Positions 10,022 through 21,067 of a stretch of DNA of 64,000 nt are shown here, piece after piece. This stretch comes from Wallemia ichthyophaga EXF-994. Lineage: Eukaryota > Basidiomycota > Wallemiomycetes > Wallemiales > Wallemiaceae. The position numbers and the translations under genes are program-made. How positions within the stretch are numbered: position 1 is the stretch's first letter; each line of letters begins with the position of its first letter. The stretch spans positions 186,001-250,000 of the forward strand of contig NW_008806288.1 of assembly GCF_000400465.1 (NCBI RefSeq). Direction: 5' to 3'. The notes below the pieces were generated by a model. The model was given only the letters and a program-made list of their open reading frames with translations, was not told the origin of the DNA and made no database searches.

Positions 10022-11379
10022 GATGATGATGATGATGAAATATAATATATAGTTAAAGCGATACATAGTAAAACTGCGCCTATCTATACTTCTTATGTTG
10101 CTATTTGGACTTGTGTGACGTTGATTTGAGAGTATAGCGTTTCTGTGCTGAGCGTAAAGGTTTAGATTTACTCGATCCGACCGATGGCTGTACCGAGAAC
10201 CCGGAATTGTGCGAGTTTTGGTTAGGCTGTTGTGGTGTGTCGAACTAGTGTACCGAAATCAATAAAAATGAGAGGGTGGGTGGGCCTGAAGGGGGAAAAG
10301 CCTGAATGGCACCCGAAAGTACCACTCCGCGTAAAACCCTCTGCAGTTTGTGTGCTCTACAGAAGTCGGTGAGAATGGGAGATTTGTGGCTTGAAGAATT
10401 CGTATAGCGCTTGGAGAGATTTGGCGTTTCTCAGCATAGGTCCCAATTCGAACCTAATACCGAGAGCGAGAATCTTCCTTCTCAAAGCTATTCTCGCCAT
10501 GATGTGTCTTGAGCAGATGAAGATACGGTGTGGGATAGTGTCGTCTAATCGACAGGTGCTGCACTTGGCAGAATCAGTGAGCTTAAAGCGATAGCGATAG
10601 GACTTAGTGGTAGGGAAGTGTCCAGAGCGGAGCTGTGTTGCTAGACAGCGAGTGGCCCGGGGCACACTTTCCAACAGCTTGGCGGTCTTGATGGAGCTGA
10701 GATTGCCTTTGGCGGTTCTTGCTGTTCTTGAGGTGAGACCCGTGAGAGTGTTGCCCTCCACGCGCATGGGTGCAGTGAGGGTTTCGTGGAGGTTTCGCCG
10801 GGTAACAGAGCAGGAGGTTCGGAGTTCTATATCCAGAACAAAACCGTTTCCGTGGTTTGCTCTGCCTTTGTTCGCGGCGCGGTCTGCTCTCTCGTTGCCT
10901 TCAATTCCCTTGTGGCCAGGTATCCAGTGAAAGTTGAATTGGGTGTCTGGGTGAAGCGCCTTCATGTCCGTTAACTTCGTGAGTATACTCTTCAGGATGT
11001 ATTGGGCTGGGCCGTGCAGTGTGCATGATCTTAGGGCTTTCAGTGTCGCTTGGCTGTCCGAGTAGATGTGGATGTTTGGTGGTGCCGTTAATTGAGAAGA
11101 GTCGATTGCCTCTTGGACGTTGAGAACAGCACTGTATAGCGCAACGAGTTCAGCTTCGTATATTCCAAATCTGTGTGTTGAGCCAAGGTAGTAGGAGTGG
11201 CCGCTCCAACTGTTCGAGACTTGATTGTAGGCGACGATGCCGAGGGCTACTGCACCTTCTGCCAGAGAGCCGTCAGTGTAGATGTGCCAGGCTGGAGCAG
11301 GGGACTTGGTTATTTTGTCATGTGCTTCACGTGCAGTAGTCTCGTTTTCAGGAATTGAGATTGATAAGTCGATTGAGTG
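10022..11379 (-). mobile_element. 5'-truncated non-LTR retrotransposon, copy 2 (youngest)
   Basis: A 1358-bp insertion bounded by an exact 18-bp target duplication. At its 3' end (low coordinate) is a (ATC)n tract, GATGATGATGATGATGAT on the plus strand, next to the left duplication. The 5' end is cut inside the coding region at 11379, right at the other duplication. Truncation plus a simple-repeat tail plus a target duplication is the signature of target-primed reverse transcription. Its ORF is described separately. The intact frame and exact duplication point to a recent insertion. Confidence 0.85.
10357..11379 (-). CDS. retrotransposon RNase H domain and C-terminal cysteine region (5'-truncated ORF)
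   Basis: The frame is open for 340 codons from the truncation point to the stop at 10357; it lacks its own start because the reverse transcriptase part is missing. All RNase H residues are present: D in HIYTDGS, E in YEAEL, D in IYSDSQ, then HWIPGHKGIEGNERAD with the terminal D. A basic linker follows, then the conserved block ATQLRSGHFPTTKSYRYRF and a Cys-x2-Cys...His...Cys cluster (CSTC, PHRIFIC). This is the distal half of ORF2 of Tad/I-group LINEs. It has no in-frame stop, so it was functional when copied, but it cannot be expressed as a full element. Confidence 0.85.
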   Translation of the reverse strand, partial: HSIDLSISIPENETTAREAHDKITKSPAPAWHIYTDGSLAEGAVALGIVAYNQVSNSWSGHSYYLGSTHRFGIYEAELVALYSAVLNVQEAIDSSQLTAPPNIHIYSDSQATLKALRSCTLHGPAQYILKSILTKLTDMKALHPDTQFNFHWIPGHKGIEGNERADRAANKGRANHGNGFVLDIELRTSCSVTRRNLHETLTAPMRVEGNTLTGLTSRTARTAKGNLSSIKTAKLLESVPRATRCLATQLRSGHFPTTKSYRYRFKLTDSAKCSTCRLDDTIPHRIFICSRHIMARIALRRKILALGIRFELGPMLRNAKSLQALYEFFKPQISHSHRLL

Positions 11380-11397
11380 CTATAAATTCTTGGTGAT
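11380..11397. repeat. 18-bp target-site duplication, right copy
   Basis: An exact repeat of 10004-10021 at the 5' junction of copy 2. Confidence 0.85.
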
Positions 11398-11584
11398 TCT
11401 CCATTACGCCAAACCACCGGAGTCTTTGGTTTGTAGTCAATTGCGGCTTGAAAAACTCGTAAAGGGCTTTTGGAGTTTTTTCTGATTTTTTATCCTAGTT
11501 CAAGCCGATTCCGGCCTGATGTAAATAAAAGTTTTTGTATATATGCAAGCGATATACACCACATATAATAGTCAAATTTTCGAC

Positions 11585-11666
11585 GTCGATGTAGCTCAAT
11601 TGGCGAGAGCGTACGACTGAAGTTTATAGCATTCGTAAGGTTGGGCGTTCGATTCGCCCCATCGAC
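11585..11666 (+). tRNA. tRNA-Phe(GAA), intron-containing, copy 2
   Basis: Identical over all 82 bases, including the 9-base intron, to the gene at 6916-6997. It is followed by ATTTTTT, a Pol III terminator. The upstream flank differs from that of copy 1. Confidence 0.95.
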
Positions 11667-11915
11667 ATTTTTTACCCTGAGTCATCAGGTGCCAAGAAGT
11701 ATCTATTGTTAGATTTTTTTACTGATCAGGAATGAACAAGGGGATTCAAAATTCAAACCAAAATCCGGAAATCCCTGAAAATGGTAGTCACTATTTCAGG
11801 GCATTATAATTGCAACATTAGCTCTTTTGACAACCTGTTAGTTGCTAAATTTATTTTCTTGGCATGGATTGTAATAGCGACATCCTTTTGAGATAACACC
11901 CACTTATCATAAGAA

Positions 11916-13648
11916 ATGTCCGATCAATGGGGGCAGTCATATCCACCTAATGATCAGCAATACCACATGCAGCAGCCGTATTACGCTCCTCAGCAACCTC
12001 CTCCTCCTCCCCCGCCTCCAGTCGACGAGAAGGGCAGTCGATTCAAGCCTAAACTGAAATTACGTGATCCAATATTTTTTGTCTTTTTCCTGCTTACTTT
12101 CTTTGCCTTTATTGGTCTCAGTGGATACGCTTTATATGAGTGGAATCAAGCAGGCAGTATTCAATCAGGATTTGGTAACACCACCGCATCTAGTAACGTT
12201 ACATTCACGAAAGAGACTGGATATCTGTTGCTCGTTGATGCTGCTATCGGTTTGGTATTTGCGGCACTTTACTTGCTCGCATTGCGCATTTTCACAAAAG
12301 TTATCTTGGAAGTCACACTCGTTCTATCCATTATCACTACATGGGCACTCGCTATTTATCAATTTACGCAACATTACTGGTGAGTTTGTGCATATCGTCT
12401 CAGAGTGAGCAAATCTAATTCTGAACAGGAGTGGAGCAATTGTTCTTCTAATTATTGGAATATTACAAGTGAGTTGATGCCTCCAAAAACCCTGAACACC
12501 TCTAATAACGGTCTTAATCCAGGTGAGTTAGAGTCTGCAGACAGCCTTCAAAAATCTAACAATGGATATAAAACAGGTCGTTTTCTACTTTGGAATGCGC
12601 AAGCGAATCCCATTGGCATCTTTGCTCCTCAAGATAGTCATTGACATTGCTAAGCACTATCCAAGTGTTTATGTGGTTAGCTTTATTGGTCTAATCATCC
12701 AAACAGCTTGGAGTATCTTATACGCTTTCGCCGTGGCTGCCGTGTATGTTGTTTGGACTCCTGGCTCACAGGTCTGTGGCAGCGGAACAGGCGGATCATG
12801 CTCCTCAGGTAAGGTAGCAGGTCTAGTTTTTTTCTTAACCTTCGCCTATCTATGGGTATCTCAAGTGTTTGGAAATATCGTGCTTGTCACACTTGCTGGT
12901 GGACCTTACGGAGGCTGGTACTACTTCGGACCTTACAACCAAAATGGAAGCGGCATGCCAAAGCATCCAACACCATCAGCCTTCATGAGAGCTTCAACTA
13001 CATCGCTCGGGAGTATCGCCTTCGGTAGCCTAATAGTCACCATACTTGAAATCATCAAGATGATATTCAGAGCACTGCAAAACAACGCTGATGCTGCTGG
13101 TGAAATAGGTCAGATTCTCGCTTGTTGTGCTGTTTGCGTCCTCAATGTGATCCAGTGGATGATAGAGCTCTTTAATAAGTACGCTTACATCTCCATAGCC
13201 TTATACGGTAAATCGTACTTGCAATCGGCTAAATCAGTGCGTGAGACATTCTTAAGAATCACTCAAGTGCTCACAACTCTTCTAGACATGGCACCTCTTC
13301 AAAGATCGCGGAATTGACGCCTTGGTTAATGACAGTTTGGTCAGTATTGGACTGACCTACGGCTCGTACTTTGTTGGTGTTCTCTGCGGTCTTTTCACAT
13401 ACGTATACCTCAAAACTGCAACTGTGGAGTGGAACTCAGAGGGCCAATACACTGCAGCGCTCCTTCTTTACGCTTTCTTGATCGGATTCACGTGTAGTAT
13501 GACTCTACTCTGTGGTATCGATGCCGGTGTTTCCACGCTGTTCGTCGGTATGGCTGAAGATCCTCATGTTCTAGCTCAGCGTGCACCTCCATTGTTCCAG
13601 GAAATAAGAAATGTTTATCCTCATGTCGTGGAAGGTGTAAACGTGTAA
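11916..13648 (+). CDS. PNS1: PNS1, choline-transporter-like (CTL) multispan membrane protein
   Basis: The N-terminus is cytosolic and proline/glutamine-rich (YYAPQQPPPPPPPP). About ten hydrophobic helices follow, with the luminal N-glycosylation-type segment between TM1 and TM2. CTL landmarks are FGMRKRIPLASLLLKIV, the GGPYGGWYYFGP segment, the helix with WMIELFNKYAYISIALYG, and HLFKDRGIDALVNDSLV near the end. The family mediates choline-like transport or membrane homeostasis; yeast Pns1 is non-essential. Three introns are removed. The second is an unusual double intron (12469-12576, see separate entry). The last, starting at about 13240, joins SAKS to TWHLFKDRG. It is a complete gene. Confidence 0.92.
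12469..12576 (+). other. back-to-back double intron in PNS1 (zero-length exon)
   Basis: Between the exon ending ...GILQ and the one starting VVFYFGM lie 108 bases that split exactly into two 54-base units, 12469-12522 and 12523-12576. Each starts GTGAGTT, has a CTAAT/CTAAC branch-like site, and ends CAG. The units agree at over half of aligned positions. Removing only the first unit leaves an in-frame stop (GTG AGT TAG), so both must go, either together or in sequence through the regenerated donor. Confidence 0.75.
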
Positions 13649-13724
13649 TTGCAGTCGCCCATGCCTAGATTAGCAATATTATGTCATCTTCTACTTTTAA
13701 TTTATACTTATGTACACTTGAAAT

Positions 13725-15578
13725 TCATTGAATTATTTCTCTATTCCTACGATGCAGTTTGAGTTCTCCGAAGGTGTTTTTCTGCTGCCAAGATTTGAAG
13801 GGAAGGTAGAGTGTACGTGTTAAAATGTGCGACAAAGAAGGATCGAGCATTGGGAGTGATGCTATGACATTCCAATCATCGTTTGCTGCATAATTTGGCT
13901 CAAGGAGAGAAAATGTCGTCGAACTTGAAACCAAATCGATAAGGTAGTCACAACTGTCAACATTCACGAAGCGATCCCTCTCTTGCTTATTCTGATCATT
14001 CATATTAGGTGGTATCCGTCTGATATTGTTCAGCAAGTTTGCACTGCTTCTGAATTCTTGGGGCCAATGTGCAGGCAGAATCCCATCGAATTTACTCTCA
14101 ACGAACTCAACATCTACGTACTGTGGAACGAGATACGACGAAGGGAATCTATACCAATCTTTTCCATAGCAGAGAGTGTAATGTTGTCCTTTAGGTGGCC
14201 CTGTCCTGTTAGCGAGCTCTTTTTCTGTCAACTCAAACAAGATATCAATTGGAGCATGATAGTATTGCTGCATTGCAAGAACACGCATCACTGAGACAAC
14301 TAAAGAAATTGCGATAAGTGAGCAGGTAGTCACACGTCCAACGAGGTTTCCACTTATTGACTAGTTGAGCGTGAGCGTATTGCACGAGGGTTAAATTGAT
14401 ATACTCACTACTTTAGAGGATTTTGTGAGTGTTTTCGCCACGTGTGTAAAAGCCACGGTGACGAGATTACGCAAGTAATACAATCCAACGGCTGCATTGA
14501 AACAGAGGAGGGTGTACGACGGGAACATGAATCTTTCCTCCTTATGTTGTTGGAGAGAGAGGAGAGCAAACCATCCATAGAAGGGCGCAAGCCTAATAGC
14601 TACGTAAGTCAAATGACGTCTTTCGAATAAGACAGCCAGAGGAAGTGCAGCTACTGCGAGTAAAAATACCAAATTGAAATTGAGCAGTAAGTTTAAAATA
14701 TAAAAATGAGCAGGCTCGACACCGTACAATGTCGGTCCATTCCCCGAGAAAACATTGTATTTGATGATGTTCACAGACACTGCCGTCAGTTTGCCGTAGA
14801 AGAGTGTATCGATTGCAACGACGGGTATAAAGAGTAGCGAGGAAATTGCAGCAGATTTGGTCAGGTGTTGAACGCGCTTTTTCAAGACAGGAGCACCTCC
14901 GGAATACATCAACAGCTGCTCGAGCACGAACGGAACGCTCAGTGCTAGGGAAAATGGCCAGCCAGCGATAGCACCCACTGCAAATGACATGGTAGCGAAT
15001 AAACACCTCTTCTGGCCATTTGAGGTGTGTGTTGGTGGGTATAGAGCGAAGTTGCTGGCGAGTGTAGTGGTGTAAAGAGTGAGAGAAGATGGTAGGAATG
15101 CTATAGCTGATATGTACATGCCAGCGCTACCTATCAAGAAGAGCAGTACATAGCGCCCGACTCTTGGATTCAGGTTCTTGGTTACAGACGCGTAGAATGA
15201 GGCCTCAATCAGACTTGATATGAGAGCCAAATAAGATCTTGTACCAAAAAAGGCTATTCTTTTGTCCCATTCAAAGTATGAGGTAAAGAATGCGACTGGT
15301 GAATTCAAGAGAACATAGAACCAGCTTCTGATTGAGTATTCGGGTGAATACTCCCACGTTTGAAATCCCTTTTGGTGAGTGAGGTAGTGCAATGCTTCCC
15401 AGTAGTTGTACGTTTCGTCACAGTCTGTGACTATAGAGTACATCGCACCAAGAAATCTTGCAACGAGGAGCAATCGCAGAGCCACAAAGAATGAAGGAGA
15501 CCAAGCGCTGCGTCGTTTGAGCCTACAGCGACCGCAAGCACGCAGTTAAGCTCACCCTCTTTGATCATCTTTGATCAT
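13725..15578 (-). CDS. ALG9: ALG9 alpha-1,2-mannosyltransferase (GT22), ER N-glycan assembly
   Basis: Three exons from the ATG at 15578 (exon MIKDDQRG). A GT22 signature follows soon after: SAWSPSFFVALRLLL, then DCDETYNYWEALHYL with the catalytic acidic pair. About ten membrane helices follow, with QQHKEERFMFPSY, the conserved ER-mannosyltransferase motif. The last exon carries the luminal C-terminal domain (GKDWYRFPSSYLVP), typical of ALG9 rather than ALG12 or PIG-B. ALG9 adds the seventh and ninth mannoses to the dolichol-linked glycan. The final intron's acceptor was chosen as CTAG at about 14355, which restores SKVSISGNLVGRV. Length is close to the fungal norm. Confidence 0.92.
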
Positions 15579-15618
15579 GGTTGTTGATAGCACAAGGCCA
15601 AATAAAAAGTACATATGT

Positions 15619-18600
15619 TTAATTTAATTTAAGTAAAAAGTACGGTAATACTTTTATTGCGGTGTTTATATCATTCAATACGACACCAGAATCAATGATT
15701 TTGGTTTGTTGTGGGTACTTGTCCAATAACTCCTGCTTGATGCTGTCTAGAGATGTCATTTCAGAGTGCACAAGACGTGAATAAATGATTGGTTCTATTT
15801 TGTTTTTCAGTGAGCGTGTTCCATCGACGATGACTACTCTCCGCTCAACGAGCAAGATGTCGACAATCTCCTTGGCTCCTTTGACGCGCAGATAAGTGCA
15901 AGATTTTTGTTCAACTGTCGCATTTGTGAGTGACTTTGTAGTGTTTGTCAAGTTAGCAGTATTAAGCAAGAGCTGAGAGAATCTGTAGAAGAAGCTACTA
16001 TCGCTCATATACTCCTGTAGCCGCCTATTCAAGTCCTCTTGGACAGCTGTGTGGGGATTACTTTCACCACCAAAGTCTGCATATAAACCTTTAACAAAGG
16101 GGTTCCACCTCAAAACTACAGTGTAGCTGTCCAGGTACCCCAGCTTCACGCTCTCTGTATCGTTGGCGAGAAGCTTCATTGGAGAAATGCTCCTGCTCAA
16201 GTTATGAGCTATCATTGTAACCTTGACAAATGTCGTTAGTTGTCCTAATATCTGTGACATGCTTTGTTCTGCATCTGTTGTCGTAATTTCGATAACGTTA
16301 TTTTCATTATTGTAGTTAGTGTTACCACCGTTTTTTCTCGTCATCCGCTGAAGTATTTCACTTGGCGCTTTAGGCTTGAACGTGGCCTGTATACGACAAC
16401 CAGTCATTGGTGTCGCCCACCAGTCGAGAACCTTGAATACTGTCACTGGCTTTAGTATTTCAGCTATTGACCCATGGTTTTTTAATATAGAGCTCGTCGA
16501 CACCGCCATGTGAGGGATGAGGCGAGCCAATCTTGAACCTTTATTAGACGCTACGGCGCTGTACGGCACTAAAAATTGTTTAAGTTGTCTTTCAAGAAGA
16601 ACGTAGTTGAAACGAGCGAGTGAGTAAGCATACAGTGTTCGCATGTGATTGGTGTCCAGGAGGAGATAATCTGTACGCTTCTCATCTCCCAGTATTTTGC
16701 CTGTGTCTAGCCATCCCACGTAATCTACATGCAATTCAGTATCTTTTTCCTTCATTCCTAATAGTGCGACGTGTACTCTGGCCTCTCCAATTGCGATCGC
16801 CATTGTAAACAGAGTGTTTGAGGTTGAGTTAATTGATTCGGTTGAGTCAATTAAGTCAATTGAACAAGTTGGAAGATGCACAAACATCCAGAACCTCGCT
16901 TGTAGTTTGAGCTTACTTAATTCTCCTTTAGCGAATTTGAGTCGTCGACTACCTTTGAGATCGAGATATGAACATTTCTGCTCAATATCTTCAATAGCGA
17001 TACTCTGCCTTAGTCTGTTCACAATCTCTACCAATACAGCAGTGTTGTCAGAAATACCACCAGCCTCATTCATACGATCGAGTAGAGTCTTAATGCGAGC
17101 TGGTGCACTAGTCCCACTTTCATTAGGATCTCTCACTATAAGCCGACCAGTTGTCGGCGAGATTGACAAAATCAACTTATGGGTTTCAAAAACTTGGACA
17201 TGTAGCGTAGGGCTTACGCCAAGACCCAAAACTTCTGGTATCTGCAGCTGCACCGTATCGTCGTTGAACCACATAGAAGTTGTACATAGTGCGTTTTTGT
17301 ACCTATCTAGAAGTGCGACGCTGTGCGACGCAAGTGCCTGAAGCATTACTCGTTCAATAGATAGAGTATCAGAGTTCTTTATTGTGTTGTGTTAAATGAG
17401 AAAATTGACACTCAAGCTTAGCACTTACCAATTCCAACGACGCATAACCAACTTGCGTGTTATCATTGCGGATCCACTCTACTTGCAAACGCTGGTCAAT
17501 AATATTGTCTGCCAATGCAGTCGCTTTTAACTTGGACTTGATTTCTATGCGATTGAGTATACTCTCTACAGCATTTTGCTTCTCGTAAGGGACAGTAGCA
17601 ATTGATATGTTTAACCTTCCACTCTCGTGCTTCTGGTGCGGAGGAGGGCTTTGGCCGGGCCTAGGTTGCTGTCGTGGCCTCAGCCAATAACCAATCGAGA
17701 GATTTTTACGATCTTTAGAGAAAGACATATCTATTCTGTTCTTCCATGTCTTTCTAGTCATTTTTAGTGCTTGGGTATGCAGTATCTCCATCTTGTAGTT
17801 GAGAGAGAGGTTTGTGAGGAGGTTACACAGCCGTACTAAAGGTGCGTCACCCAATTTTGAGGACTTAGGGGGTTTGCTTGCCAATTCATCATTTGCTATG
17901 GCTAAAATTTCGTCTCTTAGGGCAAATTTAGGACTTTGAGTGTAGTCGGAAGAGTCTATATCAAATTGAACGGATAGAAGGAACCATATGTCATCGTCTG
18001 ATCTGCCTGAAAGGGTAACAGAGCAGGTAAAGAGGTTTTTAACATGAAAGTGGACGCGACCGTCTGCGATCGTATGAGGTATCTGTTTCATAGAGTTGGG
18101 GATGATCTCTTTTGTGCGTAAACGAAAACGAATAACGTCGTTGAGTTGATCGAGGTGCGAAATAACAGCTGAAGCGGGAAGAGGAGGATCAGGCTTGAAT
18201 GCTCGCTGTGGATAAACGTCAGTGGGGGTAAGTGAGAGGATGATGAAGCTCACCCTCAATCCGACAGGCAAGCCATGATAAGTGCCAGATTGTAGAACAT
18301 CAACAGCAGTGAGAATATCAGCACTTGGAACGCTTTAACGAGAGTTAGAATGAAAAGGCCAGATGAACGACGCGTATTTGGACACACCGAGCATTAGAGA
18401 AACTCATGCCAACATCTCTAAGACCTTGAATAGCAGCTTGGAAAATAAAATTCTGCCTCCAAAGCATTTCATTGATAGATCTCGCAATAGAAATCTTGTC
18501 AGAACCAGCAATCGGATCGCGCGCCCATCGCAACAACACGAGTAATTTGATTACGTGCTTCCTAGCAGAGATAGAGAAATTAACGATATTGATAGCCCTT

Positions 18601-18776
18601 TGATTTGGTTGGGCGGAAGGTAGCGTCTCAGCGAGAATGGAGAGATGATTGAAAATACTGGCAATAACCCGCTCAATGATAATAGATAAAGGAACCAAAG
18701 ACTCCGTAAGATCAGGGATTGAATTTCTACTGGCCAATTGACTGCCACCGAATTTGCCGTGATTGGCAGTCATCAT
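15619..18776 (-). CDS. MED14: Mediator tail/scaffold subunit MED14 (Rgr1)
   Basis: Four exons. The N-terminal exon has LVPLSIIIERVIASIFNHL and AETLPSAQPNQRAINIVNF, then ARKHVIKLLVLLRWA, the defining MED14 N-terminal block. The next small exon gives PSADILTAVDVLQSGTYHG and the third PDPPLPASAV followed by VIRFRL, again MED14. The long last exon (15619-17382) is the large, poorly conserved tail-contacting region. MED14 is the backbone linking Mediator head, middle and tail. Intron boundaries at about 18332/18389 and 17383 were set by frame continuity (for example LELNSDTLSIERV). Its start lies only 44 bases from that of NOG2 on the other strand. Confidence 0.88.
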
Positions 18777-18820
18777 TGAAGCCCTGGAGAAGCTTTTAAA
18801 TTCAAACGACCAAGATTAAA

Positions 18821-21004
18821 ATGCCCAAAGATAAATCGAATTCAGATAAATCAACTGGAATTAAGAAAGTAAAGGGTGAGAATTTCTACAGAGATGCTAA
18901 GAAGGCGTCCATGCTTAAGGTTTGTGCGTTGCTCGATTCTGTCACACAAAACTCATACTGCCCTCAGATGTACTCTGGCGGTAAAGCTAAGAGAGACGCT
19001 AATGGCAAAGTAATTCAATCTGCTGCCTTCCAAAAGACCGAGAAGGAGACGGAAGACGGTAGAGTTGCCCCTGATAGACGATGGTTCGGAAACACTCGCG
19101 TTATCTCACAAGACGCTCTTAATCATTTCAGAGAGAGCCTTGCCGAGAAATCTCATGACCCTTATTCGGTGGTTTTGCGTAGAAATAAGCTTCCAATGGG
19201 TTTGATTCAAGAACCAAATCTTGGGAAAGCTAAAGGTATGGCAGGTAACCATATCGTCGACACGGAACCGTTTAGTGATACTTTTGGTCCAAATGCCCAC
19301 CGCAAAAGACCAAATATCAACGTTAGCAGCTTTGAAGAGCTTGGTCAAGTTGGTGCAGGTGCTATCACTGAGGACAGACTGGATAGCTCTGCTCCAACTC
19401 CTTCACTCGACCATATCAAGAATTTAAACATGTCTGCCGCTGAAGCATCTGGCCCTATTGATCTTGACAAGGTTGACGCTGATCAAATCCCGTTCGATCT
19501 TGGTGACTTGAAGAACACCAACAGAGAAGCTGCGTATCGTAAAGGTACAAGTAAACGTATCTGGGCTGAGTTATACAAGGTTATCGACAGTTCTGACGTT
19601 ATCATACACGTCTTGGACTCTCGCGACCCTGAAGGCACTCTCTGTCACAGCGTCCTCGAGACTGTCAGAAAGGAACGTTCACACAAGCAAGTCATTCTTG
19701 TCCTTAACAAGGTCGATTTGGTTCCAACTTGGGTCACCGCTAAGTGGGTTAAGCATCTCTCAAGAACTTATCCAACCTTGGCAATGCACTCTAATATCAA
19801 TAACTCATTTGGTAAAGGCGCCCTCATTCAACTCCTCCGCCAATTTTCCGTTTTGCACTCTGACAGGAAACAAATTTCGGTTGGTTTGATTGGTTATCCT
19901 AATGTCGGAAAAAGCTCTATCATTAACACTCTCAAAAAGAAGAAAGTTTGCAATGTTGCTCCAATTCCTGGTGAAACCAAGGTCTGGCAGTATGTCGCTT
20001 TAATGAAAAGAATTTACATGATCGATTGTCCTGGTATCGTTCCAGCATCTAAAAATGACACGGATACAGACACCGTGTTGAAAGGTGTCGTTCGTGTAGA
20101 AAATTTGGCTACACCACCAGAGCATATCGGTGAACTTCTTAGAAGAGTCAGACACGAGTACCTTGAACGTACATACCAAATCAAGAAACCTGAAGATGGT
20201 GTTTGGGAGGGCGAAAGAGGTGCCCAGGATGTTTTAGAAAAGATCGCCAAGCGCACAGGCAAGCTGCTCAGAGGCGGTCAACCTGACCAAAATGCTGCCG
20301 CAAAAATGCTTCTCAATGACTGGATCAGAGGCAAAATACCGTTCTTCACTAATCCACCTGGTATCGACGCCGAGCCTGTGATCAAGACTCTTCCTGAAGA
20401 ACCTCAAGTCAAGCCTGCAGATTGGAAGGGTAAGGGTAAGGCCAATGAAAACGATGAACAGGATCCAATCGAGTCTAAGAAGTTGAAGGGTGTTAGTCAG
20501 CCTATCAAACAGATCCCAGTTGCTACCAAGTTCTTACCTGATGACGTAAAGGGACATGAAGATGCCTTTGAAGATGATGGCCAAGGTGAGCAAGCAGATG
20601 GAGATGCAGATGACGCCGTAGCTATCAACGAGGAAGATGAGATTGAAGATGAGGAAGAATACGAAGAGCCCCAATTAGAAGACATTGGATGGGATGAAGT
20701 CTTTGGTGGTAACAACGCACCAGCTGAAGAATTAGAAGTAGAATCAGCTGAAGAGGGTAGTAATGATGATGAATTCGCCAAACCAGCAAGAAAGGTCGAA
20801 TTTGCAGAGGAAGACGAAAAGAAGAAGGGCAAGGAACCACGTATGACTACGAACAAGGGTAAAAAGTCTAACTACTACACCAATGCTAACGTCAAGAACA
20901 AGAATAAGAGCAAACAAAGACCAGAACCACCAGTGGAGGAGGTTGAGAAGAAGAAACGTAAATCTGGTAGTCTTCGTAACACACAGAACAAGAAAAAGAA
21001 GTAA
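18821..21004 (+). CDS. NOG2: NOG2 (NUG2) nucleolar GTPase for pre-60S ribosome maturation
   Basis: A single uninterrupted exon of 727 codons, unusual among these intron-rich neighbours. The N-terminal NGP domain is recognisable ([32 protein letters not shown]). The GTPase is circularly permuted, as in the YlqF/NOG group: G4 NKVD at about residue 293 precedes G1 GYPNVGKSS at about 358 and G3 DCPG at about 400. The C-terminal third is acidic, then strongly basic ([18 protein letters not shown]), fitting nucleolar localisation. NOG2 is exchanged for Nmd3 on nuclear pre-60S particles. The region from about 20620 is rich in GAA/GAT codons. Confidence 0.95.
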   Translation: MPKDKSNSDKSTGIKKVKGENFYRDAKKASMLKVCALLDSVTQNSYCPQMYSGGKAKRDANGKVIQSAAFQKTEKETEDGRVAPDRRWFGNTRVISQDALNHFRESLAEKSHDPYSVVLRRNKLPMGLIQEPNLGKAKGMAGNHIVDTEPFSDTFGPNAHRKRPNINVSSFEELGQVGAGAITEDRLDSSAPTPSLDHIKNLNMSAAEASGPIDLDKVDADQIPFDLGDLKNTNREAAYRKGTSKRIWAELYKVIDSSDVIIHVLDSRDPEGTLCHSVLETVRKERSHKQVILVLNKVDLVPTWVTAKWVKHLSRTYPTLAMHSNINNSFGKGALIQLLRQFSVLHSDRKQISVGLIGYPNVGKSSIINTLKKKKVCNVAPIPGETKVWQYVALMKRIYMIDCPGIVPASKNDTDTDTVLKGVVRVENLATPPEHIGELLRRVRHEYLERTYQIKKPEDGVWEGERGAQDVLEKIAKRTGKLLRGGQPDQNAAAKMLLNDWIRGKIPFFTNPPGIDAEPVIKTLPEEPQVKPADWKGKGKANENDEQDPIESKKLKGVSQPIKQIPVATKFLPDDVKGHEDAFEDDGQGEQADGDADDAVAINEEDEIEDEEEYEEPQLEDIGWDEVFGGNNAPAEELEVESAEEGSNDDEFAKPARKVEFAEEDEKKKGKEPRMTTNKGKKSNYYTNANVKNKNKSKQRPEPPVEEVEKKKRKSGSLRNTQNKKKK

Positions 21005-21067
21005 CGATTTTGTACAAATATTATATATAGATTATCTCATTCAACTGTGTTTGCCATTCCAACGACC

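Larger units (their letters stand above)
9915..11480 (-). mobile_element. older non-LTR copy 3, split by insertion of copy 2
   Basis: Two pieces flank copy 2. The right piece (about 11405-11480, minus strand) encodes PKALYEFFKPQLTTNQRLRW, plainly related to the C-terminus of copy 2 (LQALYEFFKPQISHSHRLL). The left piece (9915-10021) is the ~100-bp repeat also found at 6716-6812. With copy 2 and one target duplication removed, the two pieces join into a continuous minus-strand frame across the junction. The older copy is truncated to its last part only. Confidence 0.6.

Noticed and set aside
11398-11415. TTACGCCAA as a possible regulatory motif
   Set aside because: Similar words (TTACGCC) recur at about 25050, 29409 and 48647, but in introns, coding exons and retro remnants alike, so no consistent context supports a function.
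12405-12644. 79-codon plus-strand ORF across the PNS1 introns
   Set aside because: It reads through intron donors and acceptors; removing the introns gives a conserved PNS1 frame.
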